Assembly: GCF_002362315.1 (NCBI RefSeq) | Contig: NZ_MTZV01000004.1 | Coordinates: 62,001 to 126,000, forward strand | Direction of reading: 5' to 3' | Source: Paraburkholderia acidicola | Lineage (GTDB): Bacteria; Pseudomonadota; Gammaproteobacteria; Burkholderiales; Burkholderiaceae | Length of the DNA: 64,000 bases | Shown: piece by piece, positions 34,989 through 44,262 of the stretch | Layout: each line of letters begins with the position of its first letter | Numbering within the stretch: position 1 is the stretch's first letter | Notes under the pieces: model-generated | Told to the model about the DNA's origin: nothing | What the model saw: only the letters and a program-made list of their open reading frames with translations | Database searches by the model: none | Translations under genes and position numbers: made by a program

Positions 34989-36038
34989 TTACCCATACGC
35001 CATCGACGCCCGACGCAACTGCCGCCAGTCGCCCTTTTCGGCGATCTGCGTATCAAGCGCGCCATGCGGCGACAGGTTCACCATACGCACTCCACGACGC
35101 TCGAGCAACGCCGCTGCCTCGCGAAACGATGGCGCGATGAACGCATCGAAATGATCGTCGAGCGAACTGGGCTGCATCGTATTGGCGGTTTCGTAAAAGC
35201 GCGGTGTGCGCGCGGCGTGACGAAAATCGAGCCCGTGCAGATAGAGCGTGTCGAAGCCCAGCGAATGAAGGATCTGCAGACCCGTGTACGCCACGGTGCG
35301 ACCGTCGAATGTACCGCGCCGGATATCGAGGCTAAAACCGAGTGCACGCGCTTCGTCAAACACGACGAGGCCATCGCGGGTCTGTGCAGCGCGCAGTTCC
35401 TGACGACGCAACGCGCGCCGGCATGCAGGGTAGCGAACGTCCTCGATGGGAAAGATCCGGCACTGCATCTGTTCGAGCGGGAAGTACTGCGCGATGTACC
35501 AGAGGACCAGCGGCGTAGCGAACAGGACAAGGCGCTGCTGCATCACGCGGGCCACCAGGTCGGGACGGTTTCTCGCGAACCCGGCGTCCACGATGCAGTA
35601 GTAGTCGAACTGCACCGGGTGCCGGTCCTGCAATGCAATCGCGCCGTTCACACCCATGACGTGATCGAGATCGAGCGACGCGTAGTCGATATCGTTGATT
35701 GAAGGACCGGTCGCAATCAGATGACAGGCGCCGTTGAATGCACCGAGCAGCGTGTCCGCATTTTCAATCGGCAGTTCGTGACGCCCGACCCGCATGCGCC
35801 GCAGGTATCCGCTTTCATGTCGCTCGACAGCGACGGCTCCCCATAAGCGTTCGTTGTGACGAAATGCGCGGGAGTGCGTCCAGCGATACAGCAGCTTGAG
35901 CATCGTGCCCCGGATGCGCCGGATCGGGCCGGGCCATGTATAGCGATGAGGCTTTGACGGCAATTCGATCGCGGGGAGCGCCGGCGTTGCCCGTTCCACT
36001 GAAAGCATAGAGAGGTCGTCCAGGATGCATCGGACCAT
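34989..36038 (-). CDS. Predicted surface-polysaccharide protein, sialyltransferase/DUF115-like motif
   Basis: A protein of up to 349 residues that I cannot assign firmly. The central HLIATGPSINDIDYASL followed by HVMGVNGAIAL resembles the N(G)-GPS-L...D...N motif of GT42 sialyltransferases and DUF115/MAF glycosyltransferase-like proteins. GFDTLYLHGLDFRH fits the second conserved block of that group. No membrane segments or signal peptide are seen. ATG 36038 is the longest start; ATG 36008 (MLSVERAT) is an alternative and neither has a good ribosome site. It lies between two toxin-antitoxin pairs and near an LPS locus, which suggests a surface glycan role. Confidence 0.7.
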   Translation of the reverse strand: MVRCILDDLSMLSVERATPALPAIELPSKPHRYTWPGPIRRIRGTMLKLLYRWTHSRAFRHNERLWGAVAVERHESGYLRRMRVGRHELPIENADTLLGAFNGACHLIATGPSINDIDYASLDLDHVMGVNGAIALQDRHPVQFDYYCIVDAGFARNRPDLVARVMQQRLVLFATPLVLWYIAQYFPLEQMQCRIFPIEDVRYPACRRALRRQELRAAQTRDGLVVFDEARALGFSLDIRRGTFDGRTVAYTGLQILHSLGFDTLYLHGLDFRHAARTPRFYETANTMQPSSLDDHFDAFIAPSFREAAALLERRGVRMVNLSPHGALDTQIAEKGDWRQLRRASMAYG

Positions 36039-36120
36039 TGCCCGATTAACCGGCGACCAGTCTAGTTCTGCGAGGGATTACGCAGGTTACGGCTAAATCT
36101 CAAAGCTTTACATATCGTTA

Positions 36121-36131
36121 CAGGTTACCTG
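36121..36131. promoter_or_regulatory. CAGGT-N1-ACCTG palindrome with second half-site
   Basis: A perfect 5-bp inverted repeat with one central base, upstream of the sialyltransferase-like gene. CAGGTTAC appears again at 36083-36090, giving two direct copies 38 bp apart. A regulator bound at both could control the gene at 34989-36038. No family assignment is possible. Confidence 0.4.
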
Positions 36132-36167
36132 CGCGATGTGATCCGTCGCGATTGCCGATCAAAGCCG

Positions 36168-36473
36168 TTAGCTCGTGGCCGGTGAAACCGGGGTTTTGGG
36201 TCTGATCGAAACGAATCCAACGCGCAGCCCGAAGAGCTTCGCAATGCTGTTGAGCGAATCAACGGTTGGGTTGCCGGCTCCGCGCTCGGTGTCCTGGACG
36301 ACCCGGCGGCTGACGCCCCGGTGCGCGGCGAATTCCGCCTGAGTCAGGCCCGTCATCTCGCGCATCGCTTTCATGGCCTCGGGAATGGTCATGTCGCCCC
36401 GCTCGATTCTTTCGTAGAACGCTTTGCGCAAGGCATTCTGCTCGTCACGGGTGGGTCGGTTCCGACGGGGCAT
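36168..36473 (-). CDS. hipB: HipB-like HTH antitoxin
   Basis: A 101-residue XRE protein: MREMTGLTQAEFAAHRGVSRRVVQDTERGAGNPTVDSLNSIAKLFGL is a full helix-turn-helix domain of the HipB type. The N-terminal 35 residues are basic and helical. It is separated by only 19 bp from the stop of the hipA-like gene upstream, so the pair is one operon with the kinase first, unlike E. coli hipBA. It would bind the kinase and repress the promoter. Confidence 0.87.
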   Translation of the reverse strand: MPRRNRPTRDEQNALRKAFYERIERGDMTIPEAMKAMREMTGLTQAEFAAHRGVSRRVVQDTERGAGNPTVDSLNSIAKLFGLRVGFVSIRPKTPVSPATS

Positions 36474-36492
36474 GATGGGTCTCTGGCGGTTA

Positions 36493-37755
36493 TTAAAGGG
36501 TTTTCAGTTGGCGGGTCTGCGTATCGACCGAAAGCGCCAGGAAATCGACGATGTCGTGATCGACGCCCTGCGCTTCCAGGATGTCCGGCAGGCGCTCGAT
36601 CTGTGCGGCAAACTGATTCAATCCCTGAGCGAGTAGCTTGCGCTCCTGGTCAGGAACAGGTAGCGCGGCAACGATGTCGGCCCAGTCCGTCAACTCAACC
36701 CTGGTATCGGGTCGATACCACCTGAGCGTTCGGGCAATCCCTTCGGGGTCCAGATACATCGGAGCGAAATCGAATAAAGGCGTGAGTTGGACCTTGCCGT
36801 CGACAAGTTGTACGGCCGTATTGCGTGCGTGATTGTCCGTGTTGCGCATCGCCAGATTGAGCACGTCGCGCTTGATGAATTCGAGCGTCTCGGCTGCGGG
36901 ATCGGTCGCCACCTTGCGGATTCCGGCCGTGACGTCGAAAAGGCTCGGGCGCCGGTCAAAGCCGGACAGCCCCAGGATGGATGCCACGCTTTCCTGATGG
37001 AGACGCACGACTTTCCCGTCGCGCACGATCCGGTCAAAGCGGGGGATCAGCAGAACATCTCCGTGAAGCGTGGGTAAATCCATGTGCGTGCGGATACCGA
37101 GTGCAGCGGCTACCCGCATATATGCGGCTTCATTGCGCAGGACCTTGTGGTCGGCTGCACTATTGCCGCGCGGTAGTTTCACGATCAGATGCTGGGTAGC
37201 GTCGGCGTCGGGGAGTACGGCATCGCCGTGCAACAGGCCTGCCCGGTCCCGTGTCAGCAGGTACTTCGGCGCGGCGCCCTGAACGCCTGTGGTACCTGTG
37301 CCCAACATCCCGTGCAGATGCATCCTTTCTGCGAATTCCGCGCTACGCCCGGCGACATCGTCAATTGTCAGTCCCGGCAGATTGCGCGCATCCGCGTGCC
37401 GTGTCAGGTGCGCCCCAAGATAATCGACTGCTTCGGCAACCCGAATACGCCCCACCGGATTAAAGGCACCCGCACAGATCAGCGGAAAGTCCGCATCGGG
37501 ACCATCCGGTAGTTGCAACTGGCTCAGCAGGAAGCGACGGCCAGCCCCTTGCGGAACGAGGTCATAGAGGAAGGCGGGCATGGCCCGGGCCGCGCGGATG
37601 TCCATATCTACTGGCTCGGCCAGTGATAACGGGGCATCCGCGTGCTCGACGGCATAGATCACCAGATGATTCCACTGGCATAGCCCACCGTTGAGTTCGA
37701 CCTCAGCGCAGTCGATCCAGCGATCATCCAGGAATATCTGCAGGGTGCAATCCAT
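36493..37755 (-). CDS. hipA: HipA-like serine/threonine kinase toxin
   Basis: A 420-residue kinase. E. coli HipA phosphorylates glutamyl-tRNA synthetase and causes persistence; the target here is not known. The N-terminal domain has MPAFLYDLVPQGAGRRFL. GTTGVQGAAPKYLL corresponds to the flexible loop that carries the autophosphorylated Ser in E. coli HipA. AMRNTDNHARNTAV holds the catalytic Asp (about residue 305), and PLFDFAPMYLDPEG the metal-binding Asp. Length agrees with HipA. AAGGAG is a good ribosome site before the ATG. Upstream lies a TTGTGC-N12-GCACAA inverted repeat. Confidence 0.9.
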   Translation of the reverse strand: MDCTLQIFLDDRWIDCAEVELNGGLCQWNHLVIYAVEHADAPLSLAEPVDMDIRAARAMPAFLYDLVPQGAGRRFLLSQLQLPDGPDADFPLICAGAFNPVGRIRVAEAVDYLGAHLTRHADARNLPGLTIDDVAGRSAEFAERMHLHGMLGTGTTGVQGAAPKYLLTRDRAGLLHGDAVLPDADATQHLIVKLPRGNSAADHKVLRNEAAYMRVAAALGIRTHMDLPTLHGDVLLIPRFDRIVRDGKVVRLHQESVASILGLSGFDRRPSLFDVTAGIRKVATDPAAETLEFIKRDVLNLAMRNTDNHARNTAVQLVDGKVQLTPLFDFAPMYLDPEGIARTLRWYRPDTRVELTDWADIVAALPVPDQERKLLAQGLNQFAAQIERLPDILEAQGVDHDIVDFLALSVDTQTRQLKTL

Positions 37756-37766
37756 GAGAGAACTCC

Positions 37767-37790
37767 TTGTGCCTCATAAATGTAGCACAA
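37767..37790. promoter_or_regulatory. Probable hipAB operator, TTGTGC-N12-GCACAA
   Basis: A perfect 6-bp inverted repeat lies immediately upstream of the hipA ribosome binding site. Its position over the presumed promoter suits an autorepressor site for the HipB-like protein, although the half-site differs from the TATCC/GGATA of E. coli. Confidence 0.5.
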
Positions 37791-37944
37791 TGACACAGAA
37801 ATCTCCATATACGCCTCTTATAAGTGCTTTTTAATGACTCGACGCACCCAAACCCGGAACAACACCTCCCCCGTTTGCCCAGCGCCTTTTCATCCGCATC
37901 GCCTAGAATTTCTAGGATGCAATACGACGTGAAGGGAGGCTGCC

Positions 37945-38097
37945 ATGGCTGAATCGATGGTCAGCATCGTGGTGGGGCTCATGGTCATCGCCATTGCGGT
38001 GATGGTGCTCGGTTCGCACCACCGCCGAGAACACCGGACAGGCGCGATGCGTCATGACGGTCACCGGCTCTGGGACAGGATGCGACACCGGCATTGA
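37945..38097 (+). CDS. 50-aa predicted membrane peptide
   Basis: A short frame with a strong AAGGGAGG Shine-Dalgarno six bases before its ATG. The product has one hydrophobic helix (MVSIVVGLMVIAIAVMVLG) and a His/Arg-rich tail that ends in RMRHRH. No family is recognised. The 107-aa gene starts 47 bp downstream on the same strand, so they may share a transcript. The good ribosome site and clean membrane-plus-basic-tail layout support a real gene. Confidence 0.65.
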   Translation: MAESMVSIVVGLMVIAIAVMVLGSHHRREHRTGAMRHDGHRLWDRMRHRH

Positions 38098-38144
38098 AGC
38101 CGCGCCGCAAACGCGCCAAGGCGCCCTGACCGACGGAGACGACC

Positions 38145-38468
38145 ATGATCGACGAGTACCGCGAATATGCATGCTGGCAAACAGCGGAGTACGAAGGCTT
38201 CGAGGTCCACGTCGCACCGTTTCCGCAAGATCCGCCCACGGTTCCACCCGACGCGAAACCGCTGCGCTACACGTACATCGGCTACGTCTGTCATCCCGGA
38301 GCGGATCCGGCAATTCCGGGGCATGCGGTGCCGTTTCATCCGGATGGCGACGTGAGCTTTGCGAGCGCCGCCGATGCACTGTTCGAAGGCGTGCACGTGG
38401 GACGGAGCATTGTCGACGGCACGCATCCGGATCTGTCGGTGCTGGCGCTCGTGACCAGTGGCGTGTGA
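38145..38468 (+). CDS. Hypothetical protein, 107 aa
   Basis: A small acidic protein (MIDEYREYACWQTAEYEGFEV at its start) without signal peptide or membrane segment. YTYIGYVCHPGADP and FASAADALFEGVHVGRSIVDG suggest a compact alpha/beta fold with two cysteines. Codon use matches the chromosome, with G/C in most third positions, so the gene looks real. I do not recognise a family with known function. It follows the 50-aa membrane peptide. Confidence 0.7.
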   Translation: MIDEYREYACWQTAEYEGFEVHVAPFPQDPPTVPPDAKPLRYTYIGYVCHPGADPAIPGHAVPFHPDGDVSFASAADALFEGVHVGRSIVDGTHPDLSVLALVTSGV

Positions 38469-38824
38469 CAGCACTGCGGGCGCACGCGATACCGCGCCGG
38501 CGCTGCCAATTGCCAGCCGGCGTTCTTCAAGGTCATCGACGCCGCAGCCTCGCGCTACGTGCCCCGCCACACGGCTGCGGGCTTACCCCACTGTACAATT
38601 CGGCCTTTAGTCGCTGGACGCGATGCAACCCACGCGGCCATCCGCAACCACCGCAACACTCAACCCGCGCTTGCACCCGGACATTCCTGAGCCGCAACGC
38701 GTCATCGTAGAGAACCATCCGGACCGGCCATACTCCAACTACTCCATCGGTTCACCTCACGCCGTTCGCCCGCAAGCGGGTCTGCGCACTACGCCAGTCA
38801 AACGAAATTCCAGGTTATTGCTCC
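38469..38824. other. Intergenic region upstream of the LPS locus
   Basis: No gene is supported here. A CTGTACAATTCGG sequence (TACAAT at 38594-38599, with TG just upstream) could be an extended -10 for the GT9 gene about 225 bp downstream. No convincing -35 or hairpin was found. The sequence downstream of 38680 is less GC-biased and looks like a leader. Confidence 0.4.
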
Positions 38825-39778
38825 ATGCGTCTTGCTTCCGGACAATCCGTCGCGCTCCTGATGTCCCCCCGCCTCGGCGATTCGCTGCTCACCATGGTCG
38901 TTGCACACAATCTCGTGCGCAACGGTCATCGCGTTGCCGTATTCGGCGACTACATCTATTCGCTGAAGGACTGGTTCGCATCGTTCGAGGTGCATCCGAC
39001 CGTGCGTCCGGACGAGGCGCGCAGCCTGCTCGGCGGATTCGACGTGTTGCTGCATGCGTATCCACCCGACGTGATCGAAGGCACGCGCGACTGGCATCCG
39101 TGTGTACTCGTGATGGACGAGTGGCCGCGCTACCGGCAGGTGAAAACCATGGTGCGGATCCAGATGGAACTGTGTTCGCTCGATCTCGGCCTTGCCGACG
39201 TGGTGCCGGATAACGGACTCGTCCCGCCGCCGCATCTGCACGCACGCACTCATACACGTCGTGTCGTGATTCACCCAACCGCAAACCTGCCGCGCAAAAG
39301 CTGGCTTCCGCAGCGCTTTATCGCGCTGGCGCTGCAACTACGCAACGCGGGCTTCGAGCCCGAGTTCGTGATGGCCGCACACGAACGCAAGGACTGGAAC
39401 GTACTCGACGAGCATGGTTTGCCGCGGCCGGCATTCGCTACGCTTGCTGATGTCGCCGCGTGGATCTACGAGTCGGGATGGTTCATCGGCAACGATTCGG
39501 GCATCGCGCATCTGGCGTCGAATCTCGGGGTGCCCGCGGTCTCGCTTGCGGTACGACGCAAGATCGCGCTGCGTTGGCGGCCGGGCTGGGCACCGAGCCG
39601 CGCGGTTCTACCGCTGCCGGTGTTGCCGGGGAAGATCGCGAAAGACCGGCTATGGAAACACTTCCTGCCGGTGTCGCGTGTGCTCAAGGCGTTCGCCGAG
39701 CTGCGTGCGGAAGCGGGTGACGCGGCGACGACAGCACGTGAGGCGGATCAGACGCGGGGCGTTCAGCAGCGCAGTTGA
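38825..39778 (+). CDS. GT9 (heptosyltransferase-like) glycosyltransferase
   Basis: A 317-residue GT-B enzyme resembling ADP-heptose:LPS heptosyltransferases. It opens with VALLMSPRLGDSLLTMVVAHNL, equivalent to the RxxGDxLLxxP motif of WaaC/WaaF. The second half has VVIHPTANLPRKSWLPQRFIAL and the donor-binding WFIGNDSGIAHLASNLGVPAVSL, both classic. It is a bit short for the family. A role in inner or outer core LPS is likely given msbA and waaL next door; which sugar is not known. Confidence 0.87.
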   Translation: MRLASGQSVALLMSPRLGDSLLTMVVAHNLVRNGHRVAVFGDYIYSLKDWFASFEVHPTVRPDEARSLLGGFDVLLHAYPPDVIEGTRDWHPCVLVMDEWPRYRQVKTMVRIQMELCSLDLGLADVVPDNGLVPPPHLHARTHTRRVVIHPTANLPRKSWLPQRFIALALQLRNAGFEPEFVMAAHERKDWNVLDEHGLPRPAFATLADVAAWIYESGWFIGNDSGIAHLASNLGVPAVSLAVRRKIALRWRPGWAPSRAVLPLPVLPGKIAKDRLWKHFLPVSRVLKAFAELRAEAGDAATTAREADQTRGVQQRS

Positions 39779-39871
39779 GTTATTCAGTTGAGCTGCGCCG
39801 CTTTCGCGATGTGTATCTGTGATGCGTGATGCGTACAGTCCGCCAGCACCGCGGTTAACCGCGCGACCCGC

Positions 39872-41653
39872 TCACGCCGCCTGCTGCTGATACTGGATCT
39901 TGTGCAGATGCGCATACAGGCCGCCCTGCATCAGCAGTTCGTCGTGACTACCCTGCTCCGCGATCTTCCCGCCTTCCAGCACGAGAATGCGATCCGCGCG
40001 CTCGATCGTCGACAGGCGGTGCGCGATCACCAGCGTCGTACGTCCCTTCATCAGCGTTTCGAGTGCGACCTGCACATGGCGTTCGGATTCGGAATCGAGT
40101 GCCGAGGTCGCCTCGTCGAGAATCAGGATCGGCGCGTCCTTGTAGATCGCGCGTGCAATCGCGAGACGCTGACGCTGCCCGCCCGACAGACGCATACCGT
40201 TCCCACCGACCAGCGTATCGATACCGTTCGGCATCGCGTTCACCGTATCCATCAGATTCGCCGCGCGCAGCGCCGCTTCGACGCGTTCGCGATCCGGCGT
40301 CTGGCCGTACGCGACGTTGGCGGCGATCGTATCGTTGAACAGCACCACGTCCTGGCTCACCATCGCCATCTGGCTGCGCAGGTCGTGCAGATCGTAGTCG
40401 TTGATCGGCACGCCATCGACGAGTATTTCGCCGCCGGCCGGATCGAAGAAACGCGGCAGGAGATTGACGAGTGTGGTCTTGCCGCTGCCCGAGGGCCCGG
40501 CCAGCGCCACCATTTCGCCCGGCGACACCTTGAACGATACGCGGTCGAGTGTCGGCCGCTCGGTGGTGCCGTAGTTGAACGACACCTGGCGGAACTCGAT
40601 TTCGCCGCGCGCGTGTTCGAGCCGGCGTTCGCCGCCCTGTGATTCGGTCGGCTCGTCGATCAGGCCGAAGATAAATTCTGCAGCGGTCATGCCGCGTTGC
40701 AGCGGTTGATTGACGTCGATCAGGTGCTTGAGCGGCGAGATGATCAGCAGCATCGCCGTGACAAACGAGACGAAACCGCCCACTGTGGTCTGGTCGTGGG
40801 ACGACTGCACCACGGCTATCGTGATCACGATAGCCAGTGCGATCGACGCGAGAAACTGCGTGAGCGGCTGCGCGAGCCCACCCGAGATCGTCAGGCGCAT
40901 CGCGTAGCCTTTGAGGCGCCGGCTCATCTCGGTGAAACGGTGCATCTCGTACTTCTCGCCGTTATGGACCTTGACGACCTTGTAGCCCGCCACGGTCTCT
41001 TCGACGATGTACGACAGCTCGTTCGTGAGCGTTTGTTGTTCGCGGTTCAGGTGCCGTAGGCGCCGGTTGATCTTGCTCACCACCCAGCCGATAGGAGGCA
41101 GGACCACGGCGACGATCAGCGTCAGGCGCCAGTTCAGGTAGAACAGCCAGCCGAGCAGGCCAACCACCGTCAGCGAATCGCGCACCAGCGTGACCATCAC
41201 GCCCAGCAGCACGTTGAGGATCTGGTTGACCTCGAAGACGACCGCGTTGATGACCGTGCTCGCCGTTTCGCGCTGGAAGAACGAGGCGCTGGTGTGGAGC
41301 ATCCGCTGGAACATGTCGAGTCGCAACTGCAGCAGGATGCGGTTCGACACGTAGGCGAGCAGATAGCCGGACAGGTATTGCGCGACGCCCCGCACGATGG
41401 CGAGTCCAATCACGGCGAGCGGCACCAGCCATTTCGCATCGACGTTACCGCGTGTGCCGAAGCCACGATCGAGCAGCGGCTTGAGCAGCGCCGGAATGCC
41501 GGTTTCGGTTGCGGCAACGATGGCCATCGCGCCGATCCCCAACAGCAGAACGGCGAGAACCGGTTTGATATACGGCCAGAGACGGTCCAGAACGTCGGTC
41601 GACGAGGTACCGTCGTCACCGATTTCCTTGCGCAATGTGTTCCTGGTTTCCAA
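39872..41653 (-). CDS. msbA: Lipid A export ABC transporter MsbA
   Basis: A 593-residue half-transporter that flips lipid A-core across the inner membrane. Six transmembrane helices occupy roughly residues 20-320. The ATPase has Walker [16 protein letters not shown] (near 388), the signature [15 protein letters not shown], and Walker [35 protein letters not shown] and [18 protein letters not shown] match MsbA. I chose the TTG at 41653, with AAGGA eight bases upstream, over longer frames of poor quality. It converges with the GT9 gene and lies downstream of the ligase gene. Confidence 0.93.
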   Translation of the reverse strand: METRNTLRKEIGDDGTSSTDVLDRLWPYIKPVLAVLLLGIGAMAIVAATETGIPALLKPLLDRGFGTRGNVDAKWLVPLAVIGLAIVRGVAQYLSGYLLAYVSNRILLQLRLDMFQRMLHTSASFFQRETASTVINAVVFEVNQILNVLLGVMVTLVRDSLTVVGLLGWLFYLNWRLTLIVAVVLPPIGWVVSKINRRLRHLNREQQTLTNELSYIVEETVAGYKVVKVHNGEKYEMHRFTEMSRRLKGYAMRLTISGGLAQPLTQFLASIALAIVITIAVVQSSHDQTTVGGFVSFVTAMLLIISPLKHLIDVNQPLQRGMTAAEFIFGLIDEPTESQGGERRLEHARGEIEFRQVSFNYGTTERPTLDRVSFKVSPGEMVALAGPSGSGKTTLVNLLPRFFDPAGGEILVDGVPINDYDLHDLRSQMAMVSQDVVLFNDTIAANVAYGQTPDRERVEAALRAANLMDTVNAMPNGIDTLVGGNGMRLSGGQRQRLAIARAIYKDAPILILDEATSALDSESERHVQVALETLMKGRTTLVIAHRLSTIERADRILVLEGGKIAEQGSHDELLMQGGLYAHLHKIQYQQQAA

Positions 41654-41789
41654 GAAGTGTCCTTGTATCGGGCAATAGCCCTGGCAAACGCTCGCTGGCA
41701 GCGCCAAACAGCCTGGCGTAACCTGGCGCAGCCCGGCAGTGGTGCGGCCCCGCAGCCGGGCTACGGGGCGGTGAATCAAACGGCCGGGA

Positions 41790-43061
41790 TCAAATGGCCG
41801 TCTGCGGTTTGGCCGACACGGCTTCGCCGCGCGTCCCGCGGTAAATAATGGCCATCATTGTCGCCCATAGCAGCGCGATCAGCGCGACGTTCATGACCGA
41901 AGACAATATATCGATGCTCAGGCCGAAGATGATCGCCGAACCGCTGATCGCGATCCCGCAATAGGCCGCCGTAGACACCGTCGCATCCGCCGAGCGGAAA
42001 TGGCGCAGAAAATACGCGAGCGGCCCCCAGTATAAGAGCAGCAGACAGGCGACGCCGAACGTGCCCAGTTCGGCGATCGTCGAGAAGAATTCGCTATGCG
42101 CGCGTTCGTTGACGATCGCCTGCGACGCTTCGTGGTTATTCGCCAGCGTTTGCAGCGAACTTTCCAGCTTGCCCTTGCCGACGCCCAGCACCGGGTTCTG
42201 CAGGAACAGATGTGACGACGCATTCCACAATTGCAAGCGCAAGCCAATCGACGTATCGGCATTGCCGTGTTCGAGCTGGTGCAGATCGGACGCCGTATCG
42301 CGCAGGCGCTGCTGCACGACATGGGTCGACAACAGCGCCACTACGCCGACCACCAGTACGGCGCCGACAATCGCGAGGCGCGCCCGGTGCCGCAACCAGC
42401 CGAAGTTCGCCGCCACGAGCCATGCGAACAGCGGCAGCGCGAGCCAGCCGCCGCGCGTGCCCGACAGATACGACGCATAGCCGCCCGCGAGCAGCGCAAA
42501 CAGCTTTACCGGAATCGACACGCGCCGTGCGAGGCGGGAGTCCCAGCGGATCGACAGCACGGCGAGAAAACCGAGCAGCAGCGCCGTGTTGCCGAACGGG
42601 ATCGGGTTCGTGTAGTAGTTGCCGAGGCGATTCAGGTCGCCCCAGCTCGCGTTGATGCCGCTGATGAACGCCCACGCGCCCGCCCCCACCGCCCCCGCCG
42701 CACATCCCCAGCCGACGAACGCAAGGCTGCGGCTCGACACGGTGCAGAACAGCAGGAAGATCGGCAGACTCAGCACGAGCCGCGACATTGCGTCGAATTG
42801 ACGGGGCAGATAGTAATGCTCGAGCAGTTGCTGCAACGGCAGGTACAGCGTGAACGCCAGCATGCTCGCCGTGTACAACGGGTACTTGCGCAACGGTTCC
42901 AGATAGCCGCGCTGACCGCGCATCACCGCGAGGTTGACGAGTGCGACAGCGAGCAGCAGGAAAAAGCAGTAGCCGGTACCGCCACGCAACGTCAGCATCG
43001 TCGCGGGCGCGAGAAACAGCAGCACAGCGGCCGCAACGGTGGTAGTTCTGTTAGCGGTCAT
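41790..43061 (-). CDS. waaL: O-antigen ligase (WaaL) family membrane protein
   Basis: A 423-residue polytopic protein with about twelve hydrophobic segments and a large periplasmic loop between residues ~270 and 350. This is the Wzy_C/WaaL layout. The motif [13 protein letters not shown] before the loop, and [16 protein letters not shown] with its conserved His after it, are the two diagnostic parts of ligases. The reaction is transfer of undecaprenyl-linked O-antigen to lipid A-core at the periplasmic face. The start is the ATG before TANRTTT; the extra upstream frame is non-conserved. A related polymerase (Wzy) cannot be excluded. Confidence 0.85.
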   Translation of the reverse strand: MTANRTTTVAAAVLLFLAPATMLTLRGGTGYCFFLLLAVALVNLAVMRGQRGYLEPLRKYPLYTASMLAFTLYLPLQQLLEHYYLPRQFDAMSRLVLSLPIFLLFCTVSSRSLAFVGWGCAAGAVGAGAWAFISGINASWGDLNRLGNYYTNPIPFGNTALLLGFLAVLSIRWDSRLARRVSIPVKLFALLAGGYASYLSGTRGGWLALPLFAWLVAANFGWLRHRARLAIVGAVLVVGVVALLSTHVVQQRLRDTASDLHQLEHGNADTSIGLRLQLWNASSHLFLQNPVLGVGKGKLESSLQTLANNHEASQAIVNERAHSEFFSTIAELGTFGVACLLLLYWGPLAYFLRHFRSADATVSTAAYCGIAISGSAIIFGLSIDILSSVMNVALIALLWATMMAIIYRGTRGEAVSAKPQTAI

Positions 43062-43115
43062 AGTGCAGCGAAAGAAACCATGTAGTAACCACAGGACGTC
43101 CGGAAAATTTGTCTC

Positions 43116-43121
43116 ATTATA
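43116..43121 (-). promoter_or_regulatory. -10 element for the waaL-like gene
   Basis: The minus strand reads TATAAT 55 bp ahead of the waaL-like ATG, in an AT-rich dip between the divergent ligase and GT2 genes. The -35 position is GC-rich and poor. It is the only promoter-like element in the gap. Confidence 0.45.
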
Positions 43122-43211
43122 ACGGTCCGTCCCCCGCCACCACGGGTTTTGTCCGGATCGAAAGACGAAGATGATATGCTCCGCGGAACCTCCCAATCAT
43201 GCGATTTCACA

Positions 43212-44207
43212 ATGGTTAACGTCGTACCTGACGGATCCGCGTTTCCGCTCGTCAGCCTGCTGTTGATCACCTATAACCAGGAAGCGACCGTCGCAGCGGC
43301 TATCGAAGGCGCGCTGCGGCAAACCTACACCCCACTCGAAATCATCATCTCCGACGACGCATCCAGCGACGGCACCTACGCCGCCGCCGAGCGCTGCGTC
43401 GCACGCTACACCGGGCCGCATACCGTGCGGATGCGACGCAATCCGTCGAACCTCGGCATCAGCGCGCATCTGAGCCTGCTCGTGCGCGAGAGCCGGGGCG
43501 AATTGCTGTTCATCGCAGCCGGCGACGACGTTTCGCTACCCGAACGCTGCCGCGCGGTGGTCGGCGCGTGGCTGAAAGCCGGACGTCGCCCCGACCTGAT
43601 CGCCACCGACCTCTACGATCTCGACACCGATGGCGACGTGCACGGTGTGCTCGAAGTCACCGATCTGGGTTCTTACAAAACCTTCCAGGACTGGGCCGAT
43701 AAGCGCCCCCACGTGGTCGGCGCCGCGCACACCTGGTCGCGACGTCTGTTCGACCGGTTCGGCGAGATGGAAGCCGGCATTTACGGCGAGGACCAGATCA
43801 TGACGTTCCGCGCGATCATGAGCGGCGGCGCACTGACGCTGCACGAACCGCTCGTCAAATACCGGCGCGGCGGCCTGTCGCGCAAGCGCGCGTGGCGCTC
43901 GTCCGACGAATTCGTGGCGCGCTTCCGGCTCGCCAATCGCAATGGGCTCGGCGAGACGCGTCAGTTGATCCGCGACGCCGAACACGTCGGTGTCGGCGAA
44001 GGTATGCGCGTCGCGCTCGCCCGCAAGTCGGCTCGCGAACAGTATGCGAGCGCGATCTTCGCGAGCGCATCGGTAGGGGCGAAGCTCGCGCTGTTCGGAC
44101 GCAGCCACGACGTGTCGTTCGGTTACCGGCTGCGTGTGTTTCTGTATGCGACCTTTCCGTCGCTGTACAAACCCGTTCTGTTCGTCAAGTGGCACCTGCG
44201 CCGCTAG
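43212..44207 (+). CDS. GT2-family glycosyltransferase
   Basis: A 331-residue inverting glycosyltransferase with a GT-A fold. VSLLLITYNQEATVAAAIEGAL and LEIIISDDASSDGTY form the nucleotide-sugar-binding start; LLFIAAGDDVSLPERC carries the DxD-like acid pair; YGEDQIMTFRAI supplies the likely catalytic acidic ED motif. No membrane segments. I took the ATG before VNVVPDG; an ATG at 43176 and a TTG at 43149 are upstream in frame, with no clear ribosome site to decide. It sits in the LPS locus, divergent from the ligase gene. Confidence 0.87.
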   Translation: MVNVVPDGSAFPLVSLLLITYNQEATVAAAIEGALRQTYTPLEIIISDDASSDGTYAAAERCVARYTGPHTVRMRRNPSNLGISAHLSLLVRESRGELLFIAAGDDVSLPERCRAVVGAWLKAGRRPDLIATDLYDLDTDGDVHGVLEVTDLGSYKTFQDWADKRPHVVGAAHTWSRRLFDRFGEMEAGIYGEDQIMTFRAIMSGGALTLHEPLVKYRRGGLSRKRAWRSSDEFVARFRLANRNGLGETRQLIRDAEHVGVGEGMRVALARKSAREQYASAIFASASVGAKLALFGRSHDVSFGYRLRVFLYATFPSLYKPVLFVKWHLRR

Positions 44208-44262
44208 CCGCGGTGTCATCGATGTCGATTCCTTCACGCTGCTTCAATCGCAACGACTGCTT

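Noticed and set aside
39850..39863. CGCGGTTAACCGCG palindrome between the convergent GT9 and msbA genes
   Set aside because: A perfect 14-bp palindrome but with no T-run and no second copy in the window; I cannot support a terminator or an operator.
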